Origin: Doris montereyensis
Taxonomy: Eukaryota; Mollusca; Gastropoda; Nudibranchia; Dorididae
Assembly (NCBI GenBank): GCA_037039925.1
Contig: JAXRKP010000011.1
Location: forward strand, 179,501 to 243,500
Length of the DNA: 64,000 bases
Direction of reading: 5' to 3'
Shown here in pieces: positions 1-11,900 of the stretch (position 1 is its first letter; each line of letters opens with the position of its first letter). A model generated the notes under the pieces. The model was not told where the DNA came from. It saw only the letters and a program-made list of their open reading frames with translations, and did not search any database. Made by a program: the position numbers and the translations under genes.

Positions 1-595
1 TTCTAAAACTAGGTTTGGCAGGTTTCACAAAATGGTCCATCCCCATTTCCATCTTTTGTTAAAATGTACATGTTATATTTCTTACAAGTGTGTATACCAT
101 GTTAAAGCTTAGAACCTGAGGATTCCAGATATATGATTTTAAGAGATGGCAAAGGATAACCGTGAAAATTATAGGCCCAATGCCAGTGACGTAATGTTAC
201 GCGAACTGCATGGGTCTGTAGGGCGAGGTTTCCTTGGCGTTTATTTTGTGACGTAACGCTTGGACTTCTGGTTTGGAGAGTTCCCTGACTTTTTCCTAGT
301 TCTCATGAAGATGTGAAGTCTGTGTTTGTGTTTCCCAACACTTCGGGTGTGGAGTCCACAGCCGGTGCCTTACCGTTGATCAGATGACTCGCACGTTCCG
401 GATCGTGTGAATGGATGAAAACTGATGCTTTTTTGTCCCGTATTTTGTAAAATTCTGTGGTTGTACGCCTTTATACTATCCTCATTACGTGGTACAGGGT
501 TATCGTGTCATTCTGCTGAAACCGGTACGGTAAAATTCACAACTTATATAACGAGTGAGGATGCGATACGTATAGGCCGATATTTGCCAATAGAG
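1..595. other. no gene seen
   Basis: No conserved open frame, RNA gene or recognisable repeat was found. Short open frames here have no family resemblance. A 5' untranslated exon of AAR2 could lie anywhere upstream of 5.9 kb, but I cannot place one. Confidence 0.5.
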
Positions 596-632
596 AGAGA
601 GAGGGAGGGAGAGAGAGGGAGGGAGAAAAAAG

Positions 633-686
<54 letters not shown>
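596..686. repeat. (GA)n microsatellite
   Basis: An imperfect then pure GA dinucleotide run. The open frames that cross it on both strands (Glu-Arg or Ser-Leu runs) are repeat artefacts, not genes. Confidence 0.95.
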
Positions 687-689
<3 letters not shown>

Positions 690-690
<1 letters not shown>

Positions 691-2000
691 CCAGCAACAA
701 AACCCTCACCGAAAAAGAAAGCGTTTTTGACGACAATGCTTCTTTTCCCCCTGTAATGTGCCCCTCTACACTCATCATCACTCCCCCCCCTACTCCCATC
801 ATCACTACCCCTTTCCGACTATCTACAGTCACATAGAGCATCCCATTAGATCGATAGTTGCTTCGCTGAATACGGGACGGGATGGAGCGGTGGCTGACAT
901 CTTGAACTCTGCTTGAACCTGTGCTATTAGTATTATTTTCTCTCTCTTGTTTAAATGCGTTTTTAGTAATATTGTATCGTTATGCGAAGAAGACTGTGCA
1001 TAGTGGAGACGTAGAGTCACTATCGTTGTAATGGACTCCGTATTGCCAATTATCTTTATTTATTAGAACGTAATAAATCATGAAAGCCTATTGATTGCCA
1101 GACTTCTTTACATAAGTTTCACTCACGATAAGCCAAAGCAGGTTTTGCTAATGCAACCGATCTAACCTGAACGGTCTCTGAATCTAACCTGATCACAGTC
1201 TCCTTTCTGATGGCCGATCATCGCCTAAATTTTTGTGCGGACGTCAGCGCATGGCCGTCAGCCATGACCGTAAGGGGCATCCAAAGATAAAATATTCCGC
1301 AAAGCCAACGGACAATTTAAAAACAAAAATTTCATGATTTCTCAATATGCTTACACAAGATGAACTACGAGAACATAGATCTAGCTCGACGCAATATTAC
1401 TGTTATTAGATCTCAGATCGAAAAAAAAATTTTTGACCCACTATAAGGTTTTGCAGACTGATAGTAGTCTCATGGTATTCTCCCTCTCATTTTGAGTTAC
1501 CTATAATTTTTCGTGTCTTTTACAGGATATATGGTCGTAGGAATACGTTTTCTTTCACTCCAGATCATATTTTTCAACTGTTTTTTTCAGCTCTTACTGT
1601 GTGTTCATTTGTAGACCACAGTTCTTACATAATAACGAAAATCTGAAACCTGCAAAAGATTTTTTTTTAAATAGAACTCGCCAAATTTTCTTTGAACCAT
1701 TCTCTTTCACATGGAATTAAAGAAAACAGAATAAAAGGTTGACCTCACCTATCATAAGGTGAAAAAGGACTTATTAAAAAGGGACATGCCATCAGTCTCA
1801 ATTACTGACGATCGCACCTAAAAAATATTCACAAAACACACAAATTGAAAGCAAATTTCACAATATTATGTTTTTATATCTGCGATGTCAGAGCTATACA
1901 TGGACCAAATGTTAAGAAGATTCATCAATTAGACTTCGAGAAAGATTTATTGAAGAGTTCAAGTTAACATTGGGTCCCATTTTTGTGAAACCTGCCGTTT
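690..2000. other. no gene seen
   Basis: AT-rich sequence with scattered stops in all frames and nothing I recognise. Confidence 0.5.
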
Positions 2001-2009
2001 CTATTTTTT

Positions 2010-2275
2010 AATCTAGATCTAGATCTAGATCTATCTAGATAATCTTCTAGATTAGATGTAGATTCTAGATCTAGCTCAAGATCCATTACTAGACAAATCT
2101 AGAGCTAGATTTCTACACCTAGATCTAGATATAGTATAGATATCTATAACCGGTGCAAAAATGTACCATTTATTCCCCTGTCCCCCTTCCTCCTTGTCTT
2201 ATTCTGTAAAAGGTGCCAAAATCCATTGTGATTGAATTTAGATCTAGTAAGAGTTGATTCTATCTAGAGATCAAC
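2010..2275. repeat. CTAGAT/AGATCT-rich cluster
   Basis: Degenerate tandem and scattered copies of the self-complementary hexamer CTAGAT / AGATCT. Similar clusters occur at 3890-4060, 4255-4345, 32895-33180 and 34195-34245. The palindromic unit makes the tract locally foldable. Confidence 0.75.
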
Positions 2276-2429
2276 TGTAACTGTATCCTATGCCAAATGT
2301 CCGCCATGTTGGGAAAGTAGAAAACATGGAGCTGGAGAGAAAGAAAATCACGCGGGGAAAGATCTTACTTGTCAGAGATGTACATAACAAAAACAAAACT
2401 CGTTGATGTTGTTATCGTTGACTGAATAA

Positions 2430-2832
<403 letters not shown>

Positions 2833-3445
2833 TAAATTAATGTGTGGATTTTATACTGTTGTGTTGTTTTTTGAGAGTGTATGCATTAAACACAAATGTA
2901 TTATGTGTCTGTGTGTCTGTTTGTGTTAGTTCGTGTTTTCTAGATTCAACCATTATGCTGTTAATAGTCACCCTAAGAAAGCCTGTGAAATAATCTTTGG
3001 TTTGTTGATCTGTGAGGAAAACACAAAATGATAATGAGATAATAATATCTGCATGAAATCTTCATTTGGTGGTTTATTGATGTATGGTATCTTTAACACT
3101 GTTATGTATATGTAATTATCATAGATCTCTTAGTTTGACTTCTTTAACTATTATTATATGTTTATATACGGAGACTTTTTAAACGGACATTTCGACCTAT
3201 CATGGGGTGTAAGGGGTTGGCACCTGCAATGTATGTGTGTGTATGTATATTGTATTGTGTGTGTGTGTGTGTGTGTGAGTGTGCCATCTTGTAATTAGCA
3301 CATATTGTCATTTAGGTACTGTTCATCTTAATTGTAACATTTTTCGTGTATGTAGATATCATGATTTTAAAAATCTTAAATATCTTAAAAATCATCTTAA
3401 ATATTGAGTGCATTATGTAAGCTATTTTATGATGTATGTCTTGCC
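2833..3445. other. no gene seen; short (GT)n near 3237-3280
   Basis: AT-rich unique-looking sequence with a short GT/GTAT microsatellite. No coding signal was seen. Confidence 0.45.
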
Positions 3446-3449
3446 TTTG

Positions 3450-3556
3450 TAAAGCACAACTGAGCATGACCCTCATGGATAGGGGCACTATATAAATTTT
3501 GCATTATTATAATAATTAGTATTATTATTATAATTATTGTTATTATTATTATTATT

Positions 3557-3634
<78 letters not shown>

Positions 3635-3640
3635 TTATGA
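3450..3640 (+). repeat. retroposon 3' tail with (ATT)n
   Basis: The sequence 'gcactatataaatt' followed by a long ATT/TTA trinucleotide run resembles the 3' end of common invertebrate SINE or CR1/L2-like LINE tails. A shorter copy of the same ending lies at about 46940-47003. Confidence 0.55.
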
Positions 3641-4388
3641 AAATTACTTCCGATAAAATAAGTGTAAAACAGGAGGCGTCTACAAGGATCCTCGTAATCA
3701 TTACGTTTTTAGTTTTTATAAGGTAATGTGAATTGTCTCCCTTTCTACTTTCTATACTTGTCAGGAGCAACGTTTTTCACTCGTTCAGTCGTCCGCCAGT
3801 GTTCTATATTACCATTTTTTATACACACACACAACATAACTTTAGATTTCGGCCTGTGATTTGAGTTTGAAACTAACGTGTTTTAAATAAGTCCAAATCT
3901 CCAAAGTTTCTAGGCCTCGACTTCTGTCTAGATCTACAAATCTAAAGAATTCAAGGCACAATAGCATACTGCAAGTGCAAGGAGAAAGTGGACGTACGTC
4001 GGACAATACAAAAAAAACACCACAAAACAACTTACAGCCCATTAACTTAAGATCTAGATCTTAGATCTACCTGTATTATAACTAAGTATTATGTATAAAA
4101 CCAAGTACTCAAGTTCTATGGACATAACAACATGAAGTTTAAGTACAGTACATAGATTCTAACACAACGTATTATTAAAGTAAGGAAGGAATTCCATTGT
4201 CGGGCACATATTCTCAAGCGAGGTCATTCTTTACATTCTATCAAGTAAGACTTTGATCTAGATAGATCTAGATCTAGACTTAATTTTTGCAGACTAAGAC
4301 CTAGATTCTAGATCGAAATCGACTAGCTCTAGGTCTGATCTGGTTACCATTTACACTATTAATTACCTTTTTTATGTCTATGCGAGAA
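3641..4388. repeat. intergenic with CTAGAT clusters
   Basis: Clusters of the CTAGAT/AGATCT motif lie at about 3890-4060 and 4255-4345. Otherwise no gene or RNA was recognised. Confidence 0.45.
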
Positions 4389-4389
4389 C

Positions 4390-5165
4390 ATCGCACGTCG
4401 ATTTTGCCTAGCGCTGAATGACATAGATAAGAGGTGGAGGCTAGCGTTGCGCGTTGATGTGTATGCAAACACGTCCACAAGTATAGGAATAGAGGAAGAA
4501 AACAAACAATTGGTCATTTTGACGTCTGTTTTCACAGCAATTCACATCTAAACCTAGATTTACAATTCTCTTTACATTAGTAACAATACAATGCCAGACA
4601 CTGTCGAAAGCATAAGGGGCTGCTACAAGACATTTTATGATATTTTCTTTACTTGCATTGTTCTCGGAATGTAGTGTTTTCACACTAAAATTATATCTCC
4701 TCTGTCATTTACAGACTGATTTGTATAATATTTGGCACACATCTTCCTCTCGTCAATGTTATTAGAATGACATTGGTTTTTTTTATATCTTGTACACCAT
4801 TTGAGGAAACAAAATTTGTATAATAAAAATGCCAATTTTGCATATATAAACGACATGTTATTATATAAAAAATTCATAAAAAGACCCTATCCACATATAT
4901 AAAAACCCAGATGTCTCTTTAGATATTTAATGGAAAAAACGATCGGCACAGGCTTTGAGTGATTTTATTCATTTAACTAAGCGAGGAGATAGATTTTGAA
5001 AATTTGGGCAAAATCCAAGATAGCGACCGTTTCCTTGGCAACCAAGGACGTTACAAACTTTTCAATTTTATAGGATGACTATATTTTCACAGTTGTTCTA
5101 TAAAAAAAATGGAACTCGAAAGTAAAAAAAATCACTTCCAGTGCGCCACCCCCCCCCCCCTCCCT
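4390..5165. mobile_element. dispersed repeat family R1, copy 1
   Basis: This segment is closely matched by 45480-46290: shared block near 4440-4580 and 45550-45690, the 'ccaaggacg' block, and a terminal C-run at 5148-5160 (46276-46282 in the other copy). A partial inverted copy is at 19840-19935 and an internally deleted one at 53485-53760. The minus strand of this copy and of the 45-kb copy carries a short open frame with a Cys-Cys-Glu-Asn-Arg motif followed by Gln-Leu/Val-Phe-Val-Phe-Phe. This faintly recalls the start of a THAP zinc finger, but it is too short to assign. Confidence 0.6.
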
Positions 5166-5699
5166 TAATAAATAAAGACCATTCTTTAGTGTTGTTAGTA
5201 TAGCTTATATTATATATTATAGATCTAGAGTGGTGAAACGTCAGTACTGCTACCTAAGGACCAGAAGTAGAGGGCTTTTAAAATAAGGATGAACCTATTT
5301 GTCAATAAATCATCCTATGGCTCTGGAAGACAACTAAAAATAGTCCCATCTTGTAATAAATGTGACCCATTAGTATAAGTCGTGCATTTTGATCGATTGA
5401 TGCCAAGGAATGTCTCAAATTTCCCATTCAACACGGCCAGTGTAAAATCAGCTTGGCTACTTTTAACAGCAAAATAACCACCCTCTATGTATAAGACATA
5501 ATATGATCACAACAGATTCTTTAGTTAAGTTATTGTAGGCCTATGGAACAAACAATTTTTCTTTATTGAAATCAGAACTTGTATTGAAATGAAAGAGAAT
5601 TAATGATGTATAACATAGGTTTTGGTAACAAGAGGCTTCACCTATTTACTGATATGATTTATTTATAGAAATATTCATCAGTAGAATTTGCAAAAGTAA
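5166..5699. other. no gene seen
   Basis: AT-rich sequence with one CTAGAT-like cluster near 5220. Nothing else was recognised. Confidence 0.45.
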
Positions 5700-5885
5700 A
5701 TTTTCTTCAAGGCCGATGTGATCCATAGAACTTAATTTTATCCCAGTTTCTATAGGCGTGAAGTGAATCAAATGATAGCACTACAATGGCATCTTGGACA
5801 GGATGATAGTTTGTCACAGGTTTTACTTCCCAGCTTAAGCTGGCACTTAAAAAATGGTAGGCATTTGCACCTGGTTTGAGTTGAA
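5700..5885 (-). mobile_element. SINE family C, partial copy
   Basis: It shares the body 'tatcccagtttctata' and the 'ttgcacctg' block with the fuller copies at 39590-39880 and 54930-55212, in the same orientation. The tRNA-like head is absent here. Confidence 0.6.
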
Positions 5886-5961
5886 AAATACACAATTAAT
5901 ATCTTTGCCCAAGGAATACAACATAGTTAGAAGTCCTACAGGATTATTTGGTTTTTGCAGG

Positions 5962-8900
5962 ATGGATCAAGATCAAGCCAAGATTCTCTTTGAGAAGGAG
6001 CAATTTTGTCCTCTTAGATTTCCCCAGTGGATCAGAATTTGGAATCGATTACATGTCATGGACTGTGGGAGACAAGTTCAAAGGTGTTAAGATGATACCT
6101 GAAGGGATACATTTCATCTATTACAGGTATGTGCTACACAGGAGGCTGATACATGGACATGAACTTTTAAAGATTGATTTTAAGGTTAAAATCTTTCTTG
6201 GTGTCTTTAGGTCTTCAATTCTTGAGTATTACCGTCCTCGTGCATACTTTGATTTAACCCAAAAATATTAATCCAATTTTCATTTTAAAGTGATGTATTT
6301 AATTCTGTTTTTAAAGTCTTCAGTGCTATTGCTGGGTTTTTATTTTTATTGGCAGTGTATTCCATAGCCATACTGTACTAAGGTAAAATGAGTGCAGGTG
6401 GCAATCAATGCTTGAAGATGGAACCACCTATGTTTAACGGGTCAAAGTGTTTAAAAGTTATTTCAATTTTTTATCAGATATTAATTTAGAGACACCCTGT
6501 ATATTATTATTTGTTTGGAAAGGAGTAGCTTTATCTTGTTTCTGCACAGTATTGACAAGTTAATAGCTGTCAAAATTGTGCATTCATATAAATCTATTTT
6601 GCGGTCATTGTTTTGTGCTATTCTTTTGTAGGGGAAAATAAGATTATATTGTTTACATAACTTTCATAGATTGTAGGAGATTATACTGCCTACATACTTT
6701 TCACATATTGCATGAAATTATACTGTTTACATGCTGTTCACAGATTGTATGAGATTATACTGTTATATACTTTTCACAGATTATATGAGATTATATTGTT
6801 TACATGCTTTTCACAGATTTTAGGAGATTATAATGTTTACATAGTATATACTTTTCACAGATTGTATAAAAGATTATACTGTTTACATATTTTTCACAGA
6901 TTGTATGAGATCATACACATAAATACTGTTTACATACTTTTCACAGATTGGTGAACCCTGATGGTCAGGCTGGTCCACGCTCTGGCTTCTTTTATAATTT
7001 CTCTGCCAGGGAGATCGTTGTTCGAAAATGGAACAAAATGATTGAAGGTATTGACAATACAACAAGACTTCTTCAAATTAGAATTTCATTATGATTATAG
7101 TTTATATCTTAAATTTAAAAGGCCATAGAAAGAAAAAAACTGTAAAAATGAAACATATGGCAGATTGTGAATTGTATGGTAAAGGGGATTATATATAATA
7201 CATGGTGCAGTTGTATTTGTCAAACTTGATGGGCTAATAATAGATATATTATATTGTCTTAGGGATCCATGATTTGAGGAACACTGTATTGCCTGAAGTG
7301 ACTGTGAAAGCACATTTTAACCCTTTTCAGGCGGGTCCCATATATTTACATGCTGCTGGTCACTCTAAGCACACCTACACTAGTGGCGGGTCCCATATAT
7401 TTGCATCACTCCCGGCCTTCCAGCAAGACAAGCGTTAGTGGCAGGTCCTGTATAACTGCACTGCGGTGCACTCAAAGACAGGTTTTGGGAATGTCTCTAT
7501 TCTGACCAATTACGATGATCAACCCACGCCACGCCAAACAGAGAACGTCTATTATTCTAAAGGGATAAAAGGATAAAAGTGATAGTTCATTTCCGAGTCT
7601 AACACACACTCGATATATTTCTTATAAAGAGATACAACAACACACAGGAGCTCTATCTCAAATGCAGGCTGTGGACCTTCTGCAAAGTGGACAAAACCAA
7701 AGACTCTTGTCTTCGTATGACCGACGCAACTTCTGGACAGATGTCAATTACTTTAGTAAGAAGCCCCACCCACAAACAAGAAATAGTGATTGATATAAAT
7801 AAAAGATATCAGTGGCCAATCACATTGCACACCTAAAGTCAGCCTGAATGGAGGGTGTGATCTTCAGTCAATAGAAAGAAACCATGTTCAGGGTTGACCA
7901 ATCCCGGGGAGCATTGTGTTGATGGTTTTATTGTCAAACATCACATACGTCAAAATACATCTTCACCTCTTTTTCACATAAGAATGAAGAGATTAGAGTG
8001 TTGAAAGTACAGGGGAAAATTGAAGTTGAAGCTTTCATCTGAGTTCAGCGACCAGCAACACAGGAACTTTGATCTCTCAAACAGGTCCATTTCACATGGT
8101 CATGATAACATGTGGTATCTGGACAAGAGGAATGGCGGCTATTTGAAGTGAATAGACATTAGAAACTGCAAGAGTCTATCTTTGTACTGTATAGAAAGGA
8201 TTAAGGAGGGAGACTTACATGCAGAAGTGGGGGGAAGATGTGAAAAACCACTGAATTGCGTAAGGGGTGGAGGCTGTTTAACAGCCAAGAATACAAAACG
8301 ATGGTCACTCATGTCATTGTAAATGAAAAGAGAGAGTGATACTAGTTATAGACATAGGGTAGGGAGGGAGTTTTCAAAAGCATGGGAAGCATGTAGCAGA
8401 GGAGAGGTGTTAGGTCTGGGATAAAGCGATACACACTTGTGAAAGCAAAAAACCGGGGGGCCTGTTTCTTTCACCATGGGAATGTGTTACCTATGCAAAT
8501 TGGACTCGGTCATGGGATTAGCGAAAGGTGGTTGGACATATCCCCTAGTATTAGTAACTATTATAGTTCTATCATTTTATTTAGATGTGAGAATGAAAAT
8601 GACTCCTTTAGAAATAAAGATAAATGTTGTTCATTGAAACTCTACTACATAAAATTTGACGCAGCCAGCCACGATATTAATGAATGACTGGAGTAAAGCC
8701 TGACCATGCAGCCACGTCCCCCCCCCCCCCCCCACCCTCATCTCTCTCTGTGTCTGTCTGTCTGTCTCTCTCTTTCATTTTCTCCGTCCTCTCTATTCGT
8801 CCTTCTTTATCTTCCTCGTTCTCTTTATGTCTCCTGTTAGTTTCCTTTCCTCTTTCTCTCTCCCTTTCTATCCTTCCCTCCTCTCTCTCCGTCTCTCTTA

Positions 8901-11900
8901 TAGCAGTTGTATTTCGTTTTCTTCTTTCTTTTTGTCTTTTCTTTTTGTTTATTGTTGTTATGAGGCTTGCTCTGTTGATGAACATTGCTCGATGGGTTGT
9001 TGCACCAATGGCTCTATTAATATTAGTTTCGTCAGCATTGTTTATTGTTTATTTGTTTCTATGTCTCCTTTTTGCTTATGAAGGTTGGGCACACTGAAGA
9101 TTTCTCGCTCCTGACCCGATTTCTATCTTTTAGTATTATACCTTTCATATTCCTCTTCATTAGTAATGGGTCAAATGCAGTATCATTCCTTTTCATGTTT
9201 AATAAAAGCAGGCTGTAATAGATGTTATTGTTAGTAAACAAAGCAATATAAACACGATGACAAAAGCAGTAACAAAATGAATTCCCGCTATGTCACCTTA
9301 CTCAACGAAGATAAAAAACAATCACAATAATCACAGGTTTGCGTGGTCAAGCACGGCAGCCTCGTCAGCGGGGTGAGAAAACTATTGGTGCCACGTGCCG
9401 AAGCCTCGTACGCAGTGGAACGAGATTATTAACCAAGATAGAGGTCAGCCGGCAGGTTAGCCTTACAAGGGTTAAAAGGTCGTGTACGAATATTGATCTC
9501 ACAGTAGAGATAGAAGTAGAAGTTAGAATAATTAGAAACAGATGGAATGCCTGATTTATACATGCAGGAGGAGCTGGAGGTGACAAATAAGGTGGTTTTG
9601 CGGTCTACATAGTCACTCTGAGCATCAACAAACTTCAATGACACCAGAGCTGAGCTTTATCCAATATTTAGATACCAACTCATTGCCTACCATTGCTTGA
9701 TGTTGAAGTGAAGGAAGAAATATTATCTGTGATTGAAAGGCAGATATTTGGTTTAAGGAATCTGTGAAAAATATTGAAAGACAGTTGTCACTGCCTAAGA
9801 CTAAGAAATAGAAGAGGCCAGTTCACCTTAGATCCAAACCCTTTTCTGTTCTTGTGCAGCAGACTTTCTCTCTTTAGTTATCATGTATATTATAATGCTT
9901 TGAAACAGCTCGCAGTCTGGTTGTTATTTTGTTGGAAGACCAAGTGATCTGCTAAAACGCAATGCAATTAAACGAAAATTCAAAGTCAGATCGAAATTGC
10001 TGCCTTTTTTCTCTATCTGGACAATATAATATATACTGTATTGTAGCTTTGTAAGCATCAAGACTTTCACCAGGTAAATGAGGCAATTGACACTTACAAC
10101 AGTTAGCATCAGCAAGTGACGTTCGCACTCCTTATCGGCCAGTTGCCGTCATCTAATCATCTTGACGATATCAAATCTGCCACCATAACCGATGTGAATA
10201 AGAATTGTGTTTTTGCTGGCAGTAGTGATAAAGGAGTGATGATGGCCTGTATTGAAAGCAAATGACGCTTAATTGTATGATGCTATGGTGACTTAATTTT
10301 ATGATCAATAAGACGAAAATAGAGGAATGAAATTTTAGAGCACTGTTTGCTGCTTTGTGGTCATCGCAAACTAAAAAAGGGGAAAAGAGAAAGAGATTTA
10401 TCGATTGCATGATGGAGTGGTCTATCACCAACATCACACACGTACACACTTACAAAGGCACTAACCAACAGTGTCTAAACACACACACACAACATGTATG
10501 GCTGTTCTAGTATAATCAAGTAGAGTCGTGAGGTTGCTTTGGTTTTCCTTCTGAGGTTTGGGTTATGCTGACTTTACCTGAAAGAAATTGACTGCTTTGG
10601 GGAACAGAAATTGTTTCGGGCTAGTGGAAATTTTTTGATTAAACTAGAGTGAAATTTTGGATTGCAGGGGGAAATTTCTTTTAAGAAAAAATTGGGACTG
10701 GCAAAATTTTTTGGACTAAGTCGGGTTAAGCATTTTGGAGTATATACGATGAAAATAAAAGACATTGGTTGGGACAATATCCACTCTTGGGGGCATCAAT
10801 GAATTATGAATGTGATTAATGTGTGTGTGCAATGAGAGCATGTAGCACAGTAGTTTTATATAAGTTAATTATAGCACACTTGTCAGTTTGTTTGAACCCT
10901 TTTTTGTACCTTAGATTTCATTTATATATTCTTCCTTTTCAATCAGATGTTTGTCCAAAGGATGTTTCAAGTGAAGAGTTACAGAGATTTCACCAAAATA
11001 AGCAAGATTTAGACAGATTTCTTGGTCCTTATCCCTATGAAAAGTATGTATTGGTATACTGATCTTAAACTTAAAATTTTAAAATAATTACTGTACGCTG
11101 ATGAATTTTTTTACACCAAATATATCAAGTGTCACCAGGCCACAAAACAATTCTTCCTGTTTATTTAGCTCCATGCAAAATTACTTGAAAGAATGTTTTT
11201 AAAAAGCAAACCAACCTACAACAGCTGAATAGAAAACCTTTTGAGGTGATTTTGAATTGTGAAACTCTTAGATCGTCAAAGAGGGGGGGGTGTCGATCCG
11301 GAGAAGGCAGTTTTACCACAAATCACAAATGGGACAAAACTCTTTTATTGCACTACTGCATGGAGTAGTTCATTCCCTTGACATTCATACCATAACCAAG
11401 GCTCACTATCGATTCTTTCATTTTATACGCTTTTTTAGAAACGATACCGGCCTAACATCCAACACAACGGTTGTACCATAAAAGCCGGAAATTTTGTCTA
11501 AAGTATAATAAGTTTGTACTCATTTTAATTACCACAAAGTACTCTATTGAAAAAATCTACGTTTTATAAATTATTGTCAATATTAGCTGAGATCAGCCGA
11601 ATATTACGGCAAACAATTTGTGCACCTGTTATAAGAAAAATGCTATCCCGACATGAGTATAAGTATAATAAGGGATCTGGAGCAGTTGAAATAGGGCCAA
11701 CATGAAATATTTGATAGCCTCTCATGATTGTATGATGGTTCAAAGTATTATATTATTCTTTTATAGGTTTATATGCGAAAAAACATTAAAATAACAGGGA
11801 AAAAAATGTTAAATGCGATTTTCTCAAAATGCTATTTTATAGAGGAGTGATTGTGACAAAACTCCTATTTACATTATATTTTATTATCCTGCATAATTTT

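Noticed and set aside
500..841. Ser-Leu / Glu-Arg open frames over the GA run (also 2412-2642, 62139-62733)
   Set aside because: They are translations of dinucleotide repeats and vanish outside the repeat.
4441..4683. THAP zinc-finger gene
   Set aside because: Only a short Cys-Cys-Glu-Asn-Arg stretch is shared among repeat copies. The full Cys2-Cys-His pattern and AVPTIF-type box are not visible.
8684..9097. 137-codon hydrophobic frame, possible membrane protein
   Set aside because: It derives from a CT-rich tract; no start context, no homologous pattern, and it lies inside an AAR2 intron.
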